A model generated the notes under the pieces. It was not told the DNA's origin. It searched no databases and worked only from the letters and a program-made list of their open reading frames with translations. A DNA stretch of 8,000 nt from Thermoplasmata archaeon (GTDB lineage Archaea > Thermoplasmatota > Thermoplasmata > Thermoplasmatales > Thermoplasmataceae), in assembly GCA_021850505.1 (NCBI GenBank), contig JAJZLW010000123.1, positions 1-8,000 on the forward strand, written 5' to 3'. The translations under genes were made by a program, and so were the position numbers. The number at the start of each line of letters is the position of its first letter. The stretch's first letter is position 1. This document shows, in pieces, positions 1 to 5,805 of this stretch.

Positions 1-912
1 GCATAATGTCTTTATCGTGGTATTAGAGCCCGTCTCCGGATAAATATGCATTTCAGCAGTTAGGTTTTCACTGTAATTCAAACTTGATCTGAATGGTTCC
101 TTGACAGGAATAGTGAAGCTTACCTGGTCATAGGTAAAGACTGAACCTGTAGAATTAAAATAATATGTATAATTTAGCCCGAAATAATTAAACACTAAAC
201 TATTTGTGTCACTGGGATTGTCACCAGAATACTGCATCGATATAGTTATGGCTGTTACCAAAGGATCCTCTCCAGAACCATTTCTGTAATTAAGCGGTAT
301 AAAAGCGTTAGAGGAAAATGGTATAGATCTGTTGAAAGATTCGTATCCTGCCGTATACATAAGAGAAGAATTTGTTTGAATCAATCCAGTAAACGCTGAG
401 TTGAAGGAGAAAACGTTTGAATAAAGTGCAGAAATTGTAAGTGATTCTTGAGAATCAGTAACATTCTTGTAACCAGAAGAAAGTTCTGAGTTCAGAAAAG
501 TGCCAGTAGCATTTCGAAGCCCTATAATCCCAGGCATTTTGTATTTAGAGCTTGAAATCTTGATTATTGCTTGGTTTCCATATGATCCATTTACTATAAC
601 AGTGAGATGATCAAATCCGTACTGCCCTACGATCGTGCTGTTTGTAATGCATAATGTTCCTAGGTCAACGATCGAATAATTTCCAGTCACAATAAAACGT
701 GTATTATGGATAAAATAAGATGATCCATTCGGGATCGAGATGTTTGAAGTCAGGTAATATATCGTCGGAGAGGAATTAGTGTGAAGCGAATGTGAACCGT
801 TATCGTGAAAATACGGGATGTTATCGATATAATAGGATTGTGATGAAATATGATTATAGGGAAAAATCAGCAAAAGGACAATGACCAGAATAAGCAAATA
901 CCCGATTCGCAC
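1..912 (-). CDS. Secreted sequon-rich surface protein, partial (C-terminus beyond left edge)
   Basis: An open frame of 304 codons runs from a GTG at 912 to the window edge without a stop, so the C-terminus is missing. The N-terminus (MRIGYLLILVIVLLLIF) is a short positive stretch followed by about 14 hydrophobic residues: a signal peptide or membrane anchor. The rest is rich in Ser, Thr, Asn and Tyr and carries about 17 N-X-S/T sequons, so it is probably exported and N-glycosylated. Residues about 45-110 show short beta-strand-like repeats with Asn turns that could start a beta-helix or beta-sandwich; this is weak. The GTG is chosen because an in-frame TAA lies 24 bases upstream, no ATG intervenes, the signal peptide starts there, and a TATA box sits about 25 bases before it. 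No catalytic motif is visible. It could be an S-layer-like protein, an adhesin, or the N-terminus of a secreted protease; I do not recognise the family. Confidence 0.75.
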   Translation of the reverse strand, partial: MRIGYLLILVIVLLLIFPYNHISSQSYYIDNIPYFHDNGSHSLHTNSSPTIYYLTSNISIPNGSSYFIHNTRFIVTGNYSIVDLGTLCITNSTIVGQYGFDHLTVIVNGSYGNQAIIKISSSKYKMPGIIGLRNATGTFLNSELSSGYKNVTDSQESLTISALYSNVFSFNSAFTGLIQTNSSLMYTAGYESFNRSIPFSSNAFIPLNYRNGSGEDPLVTAITISMQYSGDNPSDTNSLVFNYFGLNYTYYFNSTGSVFTYDQVSFTIPVKEPFRSSLNYSENLTAEMHIYPETGSNTTIKTLC

Positions 913-930
913 TCTCGGTAATGTTACAGG

Positions 931-942
931 ATATTATATTTT
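931..942 (-). promoter_or_regulatory. TATA box of the left-edge surface protein gene
   Basis: The minus strand reads AAAATATAATAT here, centred about 25 bases before the GTG at 912. That spacing places transcription initiation at or next to the start codon, as in leaderless archaeal mRNAs. No Shine-Dalgarno sequence precedes the GTG, which fits. It lies in the 56-base gap after the upstream small gene, so the surface protein probably has its own promoter. Confidence 0.55.
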
Positions 943-968
943 ATTCAGTTCCAGGCGGATTGAAACAA

Positions 969-1262
969 TTATTCAGCCTTGAAAGTGATGAATTCACCGT
1001 CTCCATGGGTACGGAAATAGTACCTGAAATCACGATCTCCATTCTTTGCAATGCAGTGTCTTCCCTCCCTGTAGTTTCCATGCAACTCAACAAAATCGAT
1101 GTTATCCCAGCCAGTTGATTCCTTTACCTTCCGGACCATTGTCTCAAAGATATCTGCACAGATGTTGCAGCAGAAAAACATGTTCTCTCCTTCTATGACG
1201 CGATGATAATCGCCCCATGTTGCATTGCACAGACCACATCCTTCAGTGTTGTTTGTTTGCAA
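969..1262 (-). CDS. Small Ta0938-like cysteine-rich metal-binding protein (TRASH-like)
   Basis: A 97-residue protein with the start I prefer. It has C9-G-L-C12 followed by C31-C32-N-I-C35 in the setting MFFCCNICADIF, plus C70. The pattern C12-x18-C31-x3-C35 with an aromatic residue before the Cys pair resembles TRASH/treble-clef metal-binding domains. Overall it resembles the Thermoplasma Ta0938 family, a structurally characterised family of unknown function (recalled, not searched). It probably binds zinc or another soft metal in the cytoplasm; there is no signal peptide. The frame stays open upstream to a TTG at 1292. I choose the TTG at 1262 because GAGGTGA, a good archaeal Shine-Dalgarno sequence, lies five bases before it and both CxxC cysteines are kept. 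This makes it overlap the 3' end of the upstream heme-oxygenase-fold gene by 20 bases, suggesting translational coupling and a linked function. GTG 1271 and TTG 1292 remain possible starts. Confidence 0.75.
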   Translation of the reverse strand: MQTNNTEGCGLCNATWGDYHRVIEGENMFFCCNICADIFETMVRKVKESTGWDNIDFVELHGNYREGRHCIAKNGDRDFRYYFRTHGDGEFITFKAE

Positions 1263-2139
1263 GCATTTCACCTCTCTCAAGTCTTGCGTCAAGATAATCG
1301 GAAAATTTCTCGATCGACAGGTTGGCTATGGCCAGGCAATTATGTTTCGTATCAGGATCCATGGAATATTTTTCCATCAGATCAAGCGCGGTTTCAGAAT
1401 GCGATATATCTGCCTCGTACCCTTCCTTGAGGAATGCCACAGCCTCCTTCGTTATAGATCCATTGGACAGGATTCCGGGATCGAAATAGCCAATGGATGC
1501 ACCATATTTTTTCATGTTTCTGTTCGCTATCAGTTCCAGAGAATGCATCGCAGCCATCCCTTCCACTGAAGAGCAGTTCCGGCAAACGGCATTCCAGAAT
1601 TCTGTTGCCTTTTGTGTTGCCTGCAGTGGTTCTGTATTGTAGATATCTGATCGCTTATACCCATAGGATTCGCCCATCCTTAGTAAGAGCTCATGATGTG
1701 ACGGGAAATCAGGGCCTAAACCCTGCCACTCGGAAATTATGTTTTCAATCTCAAAATGCTGTATTTCCTCGATATCGGTGTTGGCAACTATCTGCGAACA
1801 GCTCCTGACCCATTGTTTCAAGAAGTGATGGTGCTCGAATGCATAACCTGCAAGCGTATATTTACCTGGACTCTGCATCGCGAGTATAAAAGGATGTGGT
1901 TTTTCTGAAAAGAAGGTTTTGACCATTCTTTCTATGATCCATTTTTTCAGCGAATCTGTCCTGAAGAAATCCTCTATCCTGGAGGACAATTCAAGAGCAC
2001 TTATCCTTTCCTTCGATATATAGCGGTTCAACCACATTATATGGTCAGCGTCACTCTTTTCCTCCATGTCTATGAAGTGACCACTTATCTCATTATAATC
2101 CCTGAAAATATCGGCAAGGCAGCTTGGACATCTCAGCAT
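1243..2139 (-). CDS. PqqC/TenA-like heme-oxygenase-fold protein with N-terminal C2H2-type zinc finger
   Basis: A 298-residue protein in two parts. Residues 4-33 (C4-x2-C7-x13-H21-x11-H33, then WLNRY) look like a C2H2-type zinc finger. Residues about 45-290 are all helical with the signature of the heme-oxygenase-like superfamily (PqqC, TenA, CADD, HDO oxygenases): HPFI at 82-85, an aromatic/His-rich helix around E102-H105, E137 and H148-H149, a helix with E202, and D244-x2-H247 in the C-terminal helix. In CADD and diiron HDO enzymes, Glu/His/Asp on these helices bind two irons, so E102, E202, D244 and H247 are candidate ligands. The assignment is by eye; substrate and chemistry are unknown. 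It follows the methyltransferase by 32 bases and overlaps the small Ta0938-like gene by 20. Only a weak TATA-like stretch (CTAATAAT) precedes it, so it is probably co-transcribed with the methyltransferase. A TenA-type thiaminase is less likely because no typical active-site Cys is seen. Confidence 0.65.
   Translation of the reverse strand: MLRCPSCLADIFRDYNEISGHFIDMEEKSDADHIMWLNRYISKERISALELSSRIEDFFRTDSLKKWIIERMVKTFFSEKPHPFILAMQSPGKYTLAGYAFEHHHFLKQWVRSCSQIVANTDIEEIQHFEIENIISEWQGLGPDFPSHHELLLRMGESYGYKRSDIYNTEPLQATQKATEFWNAVCRNCSSVEGMAAMHSLELIANRNMKKYGASIGYFDPGILSNGSITKEAVAFLKEGYEADISHSETALDLMEKYSMDPDTKHNCLAIANLSIEKFSDYLDARLERGEMLANKQH
1268..1274 (-). promoter_or_regulatory. Shine-Dalgarno site deciding the start of the small metal-binding protein
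   Basis: The minus strand reads GAGGTGA, complementary to the conserved 3' end of archaeal 16S rRNA, with five bases before the TTG at 1262. It lies inside the last codons of the upstream gene. It is the clearest Shine-Dalgarno site I noticed in the window; the other starts rely on nearby TATA boxes or on ATGA overlaps. This fits an internal gene of a polycistronic message. Confidence 0.55.
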
Positions 2140-2171
2140 ATATATGCATTATATGATGATTATTAGTCTTT

Positions 2172-2690
2172 TCATGATTGCTGAATGTTCTTGATCATTG
2201 AATACCAGTATTCGTGGTGGGATATTTCATACCCATTCTTTTCACCGTATTCAATAAGGCTGTTCATTTTTTCTCTGAGATCATGCTCAGGGTGCGGATT
2301 ATGCTTCCCGGCTGACTTGTGATTCCAGTCTGTAATAATAACAACGCTTGAGGTAAGATCCTCCATCCTTTTCAATCCTGCTACTGGGTCCTTCACATGA
2401 TGCAGGGCAGCGATGCAGATTGATGTGTCAAACTTTTTTCCATTATGAGAATAATCTTCAATCCCTTTTTTATCAAGCTGAAGTTTGCCATTCTTGATCT
2501 CATTTTTAAAATCCTCTTCCAGTTCCGGAAACGTCCAGCCCTCTGGATCTAATGTCACTATCTTTTTATTATCTCGAAGTAATCTTTTGACAACAGTGCC
2601 AAAACCAGTTCCAACATCGAGGATATAATCGCCCCTGACATTGTCAATTACATAATCAAGCATTGATTCCAGTGAATTCTTGTCCCGCAT
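2172..2690 (-). CDS. Class I SAM-dependent methyltransferase
   Basis: A 172-residue protein with a compact Rossmann-type methyltransferase core. Motif I is ILDVGTGFG at 23-31, which binds S-adenosylmethionine. The acidic residue ending strand 2 is D48 in TLDPE. The motif IV region is at 87-102 with ALHHV at 95-99, as in the Methyltransf_11 group of small-molecule methyltransferases. A His-rich segment (about 124-136) and an aromatic patch near EYWYSM (160-165) after the core may form the substrate site. No added domain identifies the substrate, which could be a small molecule, cofactor or protein. It starts at ATG 2690 with its own TATA box at about -25 and is followed after 32 bases by the heme-oxygenase-fold gene, so it probably leads a three-gene unit. 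The family is clear; the specific function is unknown. Confidence 0.85.
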   Translation of the reverse strand: MRDKNSLESMLDYVIDNVRGDYILDVGTGFGTVVKRLLRDNKKIVTLDPEGWTFPELEEDFKNEIKNGKLQLDKKGIEDYSHNGKKFDTSICIAALHHVKDPVAGLKRMEDLTSSVVIITDWNHKSAGKHNPHPEHDLREKMNSLIEYGEKNGYEISHHEYWYSMIKNIQQS

Positions 2691-2711
2691 TGTACTATTA
2701 TAACAATGTGG

Positions 2712-2719
2712 ATTATAGG
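2712..2719 (-). promoter_or_regulatory. TATA box of the methyltransferase unit, overlapping the pyrC stop codon
   Basis: The minus strand reads CCTATAAT, lying 22 to 29 bases before the ATG at 2690. This is the leaderless spacing. The box contains the TAA stop codon of pyrC (2713-2715), so the methyltransferase unit can be transcribed separately from pyrC although only 22 bases separate them. Confidence 0.5.
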
Positions 2720-3990
2720 CTTTCCTTCTTTCCGCTTCCGGGTATATACTGTCCTGATCTATCCTCTATTAACTCAAAATTATCTATAACCATTCTTCCT
2801 CTTAGAATAACATGTGATGGGAAAACTGCCTCAAAACCATTGAATGGCGACACAGTCCTCTTGGAGTGAAGCCTGTTTTCATTTATCCTCTTTGGATCGT
2901 TGAAATCGATTGAAATGAAATCTGCGTCTCTGCCTATTTCAATTTCACCCTTGTTCATTCCATGGATCCTTGCGGGATTAAATATGCATGTTCTGTAAAA
3001 CAGTTCGGGGGAAATAATCTTCTTTGATACAAGAGATGCTATAAGTGGAAGCCTTGTTTCGACTCCTATAATTCCCGACTTGGCGGAATTGAATTCCTGT
3101 TTATCCTCATCAGAATGAGGTGCATGATCAGATCCAACAAAATCTATGGCACCACTGATGAACTTATCAATGAGATCCATCTGCTCTTTCCTGCCCCTGA
3201 GAGGCGGATTAACCTTTCCATCTGCTCCGAGTGGCATTTCGCTGTTCAGAAAAAGATGATGCGGTGTGACCTCAAGGAAGTCAAAGCCATCCCTCATATT
3301 CTTGAAGTAATGAGATACATGGGCTGCAACCTTTGGGTGCAGATCAATTTTTCCAATTTGATCGAAAGCGGCTTCCTCGCATTCTTTCGGTCGCGAATTG
3401 TCATGATCATGGAGAGAATCTTCCTGCATTTTGTGGCTATCAAGACAGGATCCGAGCTCGAGATGGTAGGTTTTAGGAACGTTGAATTCTCTGAGCTTTG
3501 CAACCTGTTTTTCCTCAATATTCTCTACCCCGGCAGAATTCGTGGAATTTCCCAAATAAGTCTTGATCAGGGAACTTTCCTTGTGGATTATGTCTGCATT
3601 TGAGCCGTTGAACATTGAGGCAAGCCCGAAATCTATGAATGATTTATACCTGACGGTTCCAAGCTTTGATGAATACGCCTCATAATTATCAATGGGCAAT
3701 ACATTATTCGGCATGTCGATTACTGCTGTTGTGCCACCATAAGCAGCCGCAATTGAACCTGACCTGAAATCCTCCTTCCATGTCTCGCCAGGGTCCCGGA
3801 AATGAACATGCGGATCGATTCCACCAGGAAATATTGCCCCGGGCAGGAGAAGCCTGTTTCCATGCGTTATTGATCTTGATATTGCTGATATTTTTCCGTT
3901 TTCTATGCGAACTTCTAACCTTTGAAACCTTCCACCGAAATAGAATAGTCCTGTTACAATATCCGGTTCATCCATTGATATCAGATCCAT
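2713..3990 (-). CDS. pyrC: Dihydroorotase (class I type)
   Basis: A 425-residue amidohydrolase that cyclises N-carbamoyl-aspartate to dihydroorotate, the third step of pyrimidine synthesis, in the cytoplasm. The DHOase signature IDPHVHFRDPGE starts at residue 58, with metal ligands H61 and H63 and substrate-binding R65. MPNN at 93-96 gives the second substrate residue, N95. Likely remaining ligands are K143 (probably the carboxylated lysine, in LIKTYLG), H176, H224 in AAHVSH, and D288 in GSDHAPH, which is also the catalytic base. Length fits class I enzymes. The H176 region reads HLELGSC instead of the usual His-Ala/Cys-Glu-Asp. HFRDPG with MPNN and SDHAPH favours DHOase over hydantoinase or allantoinase. 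No other pyr gene is in the window. The start is ATG 3990; the in-frame ATG at 3975 (codon 6) is possible, since the TATA-like box is slightly close to 3990. It lies 30 bases after queE. Confidence 0.92.
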   Translation of the reverse strand: MDLISMDEPDIVTGLFYFGGRFQRLEVRIENGKISAISRSITHGNRLLLPGAIFPGGIDPHVHFRDPGETWKEDFRSGSIAAAYGGTTAVIDMPNNVLPIDNYEAYSSKLGTVRYKSFIDFGLASMFNGSNADIIHKESSLIKTYLGNSTNSAGVENIEEKQVAKLREFNVPKTYHLELGSCLDSHKMQEDSLHDHDNSRPKECEEAAFDQIGKIDLHPKVAAHVSHYFKNMRDGFDFLEVTPHHLFLNSEMPLGADGKVNPPLRGRKEQMDLIDKFISGAIDFVGSDHAPHSDEDKQEFNSAKSGIIGVETRLPLIASLVSKKIISPELFYRTCIFNPARIHGMNKGEIEIGRDADFISIDFNDPKRINENRLHSKRTVSPFNGFEAVFPSHVILRGRMVIDNFELIEDRSGQYIPGSGKKESL

Positions 3991-4008
3991 TACCTTTAAC
4001 CATGAGGG

Positions 4009-4016
4009 AATATAAC
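4009..4016 (-). promoter_or_regulatory. Possible TATA box of pyrC
   Basis: The minus strand reads GTTATATT, 19-26 bases before the ATG at 3990, in the 30-base gap after queE. The spacing is a little short for a leaderless start at 3990 and would fit a short leader before the alternative ATG at 3975. pyrC may instead, or also, be read through from queE. Confidence 0.35.
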
Positions 4017-4020
4017 GAAA

Positions 4021-4650
4021 TCATTTCCCTGGAACCTCCCCCCATATCATCTTATGTAGCTGGCCCATGACCCTCACCTTTAACCTGTCCTTCAGAACGG
4101 ACTCTGCTAGGATCCTGAAGTCACTGCCCCATGCAGGCTGGAAGATTATTTGTATATTATCCGGTACCTTTGTGAGAAAAGCCTTCGAATATTCATAATC
4201 CTTCTGGTCTGATATTACAAATTTAACGTAATCCTGTGCCCGGAGATAGAAGAGGTTGTCGCTGTAAAGGGAATTCTCCTCGCCAGAAGATGGAGTCTTG
4301 ACATCCATGTCTATGAAGGCATGACCAAATTTCGTGAATGGTTTTACTGGAATAGAGCCACCGGTTTCAATAAGCACATTTATGCCCTGATCCGTCAGGA
4401 GGTGAACAAGCTTTTCAGCCTCTCTTTGCAGGAGCGGTTCACCTCCTGTAAAGCATACCCATTTCATTCCGGATTCAACAGCTCCGTTCAGGATCAAGTT
4501 AAGTTCCATCTCCTTTCCCCCATAAAACGTATATGTGGAATCACACCACCTGCATCTGAGGTTGCACCTGTTTGTACGTATGAAGTGCATGGGTATGCCG
4601 GTGAACGGTCCCTCCCCCTGAATGCTGTTGAATATTTCTGTAATGAGCAT
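4021..4650 (-). CDS. queE: 7-carboxy-7-deazaguanine synthase (radical SAM)
   Basis: A 209-residue radical SAM enzyme converting 6-carboxy-5,6,7,8-tetrahydropterin to 7-carboxy-7-deazaguanine. In archaea this leads to preQ0 and then archaeosine in tRNA. The N-terminal SIQGEGPFTGIP (9-20) is the family signature. The cluster-binding motif is C29-x3-C33-x2-C36 in CNLRCRWCDS. GGEP at 69-72 is the SAM-contacting motif, ETGGS at 95-99 and DVKTPSSG at 116-123 match QueE substrate and SAM positions, and the C-terminal QLHKMIWG (197-204) is typical. Length is normal. The start at ATG 4650 keeps the usual short N-terminus before the QGEG motif. It is divergent from pepQ and followed by pyrC on the same strand. 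The partner genes queC, queD and tgtA are not in the window. Confidence 0.95.
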   Translation of the reverse strand: MLITEIFNSIQGEGPFTGIPMHFIRTNRCNLRCRWCDSTYTFYGGKEMELNLILNGAVESGMKWVCFTGGEPLLQREAEKLVHLLTDQGINVLIETGGSIPVKPFTKFGHAFIDMDVKTPSSGEENSLYSDNLFYLRAQDYVKFVISDQKDYEYSKAFLTKVPDNIQIIFQPAWGSDFRILAESVLKDRLKVRVMGQLHKMIWGEVPGK

Positions 4651-4670
4651 CTTTAACCCGATTGCAAATG

Positions 4671-4678
4671 AAGATAAG
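4671..4678 (-). promoter_or_regulatory. Possible TATA box of queE
   Basis: The minus strand reads CTTATCTT, 21-28 bases before the ATG at 4650. It is a poor match to a TATA box, but its spacing agrees with the other starts in this window and no Shine-Dalgarno sequence is seen. It shares the 78-base divergent region with the pepQ promoter. Confidence 0.3.
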
Positions 4679-4698
4679 ATTCTTGTCAGAATAGACAG

Positions 4699-4706
4699 AT
4701 TTAATT
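4699..4706 (+). promoter_or_regulatory. TATA box of the pepQ-priL unit
   Basis: ATTTAATT is centred about 26 bases before the ATG at 4729, which predicts a leaderless transcript covering pepQ and priL. No Shine-Dalgarno sequence precedes the ATG. Confidence 0.45.
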
Positions 4707-4728
4707 GTCAACTTAATATGATCCATTC

Positions 4729-5805
4729 ATGAACGAGAGAAAAATCTTTGATTATGCAAGGGAAACGGATACAGTGCTCATCATAAATGGATCTTCGGGT
4801 TCTGTAGACAAGAACTTCTTCTATCTTTCCGGTATTGAGGGAGGTGTATTTGAGGGATCTGCTCTTGTTGCAACCCCCGATTCTATAAAGATTATAACCA
4901 GTCAGCTTGAAGAGGAGGAGGCAAGGTCCTCCGGTCATGAGGTGGTCATATTCAAGTCAAGAGATGAATTTGAGAACCTGTTGAAATCGTCCCTTAAAGA
5001 TGCGGATACTGTTGGACTGAACTATGACACAATATCCCTTTCACTGTATACCAGGCTTCTCCGGATGATACCTGAGAAATCCTTTGTGGATGTGTCAGCA
5101 TCCATAGCTGAGTCCCGACGGTTCAAGTCCACGGAGGAGATATCAAGAATTGCGGAGGCTGGGAAGATTGCATGTGAAGCCCATGAGAAAGTATTATCAA
5201 CAATCCATGAGGGAATGACGGAAAATGAGCTTGCCTCAAATCTCGTTCATGAGATGATGAAGGGTGGTGCGACTGGACCTTCTTTTAGTACAAGTGTTGC
5301 ATTTGGAGAAAATTCATCAAGACCACATCACTTCGCGGAAAATAGAAAGTTGCATAGGGGCGATTTCATACTGACGGATTTTGGGGCCATTTATAAGAGA
5401 TACTGCTCTGATGTGACCAGAACAGTAATCTTCGGGAAGGGCAACGAGAAACAGAAAAGCATGTATGAGACCGTCCTAATGGCACAGACAGAAAGCATGA
5501 AGGCGATTCGGGAAAATATAAATGGAAAGGATGTCGACAGAATTGCGAGGAACATTATAGATTCAACAGAATTCAAGGGAAAATTCATACATTCCCTTGG
5601 TCACGGACTTGGAATGGATGTTCATGATCATCCTGCACTATCTTCCGGGACAGATTTCACGCTGAAGGAAAGCATGGTAGTTACAGTGGAACCCGGAGTA
5701 TACATACCAAAATTCGGCGGAGTCAGGATCGAAGATGATGTTGTCGTGAAAAAGGACGGATTCGATCTGTTAACAAAGGCGCCAAGGGAACTAATAGAAC
5801 TATGA
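4729..5805 (+). CDS. pepQ: Xaa-Pro aminopeptidase/dipeptidase, M24B family
   Basis: A 358-residue cytoplasmic metallopeptidase that removes residues N-terminal to proline. Residues 1-130 form the creatinase-like N-terminal domain and about 135-358 the pita-bread catalytic domain. All five dinuclear metal ligands are visible: D217 (LTDFGA), D228 (CSDVTRT), H292 (SLGHGLGMDVHD), E321 (VEPGVYI) and E335 (VRIEDD). SSRPHH (196-201) and H301 in HDHP supply the usual catalytic and substrate histidines. Length matches archaeal PepQ and short aminopeptidase P enzymes; dipeptidase versus aminopeptidase cannot be settled by eye. Methionine aminopeptidase is excluded by the N-terminal domain. The stop overlaps the start of priL by four bases (ATGA), so the two are probably co-translated. 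It is divergent from queE. Confidence 0.9.
   Translation: MNERKIFDYARETDTVLIINGSSGSVDKNFFYLSGIEGGVFEGSALVATPDSIKIITSQLEEEEARSSGHEVVIFKSRDEFENLLKSSLKDADTVGLNYDTISLSLYTRLLRMIPEKSFVDVSASIAESRRFKSTEEISRIAEAGKIACEAHEKVLSTIHEGMTENELASNLVHEMMKGGATGPSFSTSVAFGENSSRPHHFAENRKLHRGDFILTDFGAIYKRYCSDVTRTVIFGKGNEKQKSMYETVLMAQTESMKAIRENINGKDVDRIARNIIDSTEFKGKFIHSLGHGLGMDVHDHPALSSGTDFTLKESMVVTVEPGVYIPKFGGVRIEDDVVVKKDGFDLLTKAPRELIEL

Noticed and set aside
1263..1292. Longer TTG-started form of the small metal-binding protein
   Set aside because: No ribosome binding site precedes TTG 1292, and it would deepen the overlap to 50 bases; TTG 1262 has a well-placed GAGGTGA.
1225..1808. Overlapping plus-strand open frames of about 75-114 codons
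   Set aside because: They are antisense to the heme-oxygenase-fold gene and its neighbour and have low-complexity, Cys/His-scattered translations typical of shadow frames.
3115..3603. 162-codon plus-strand open frame
   Set aside because: It lies entirely antisense to pyrC, whose motifs are clear in the other frame; no domain, promoter or start signal supports it.
4681..4700. Short inverted repeat (TGTC, six bases, GACA) in the queE-pepQ divergent region, seen as a possible operator
   Set aside because: Four-base arms are expected by chance, and no second copy of the pattern was found at other promoters in the window.
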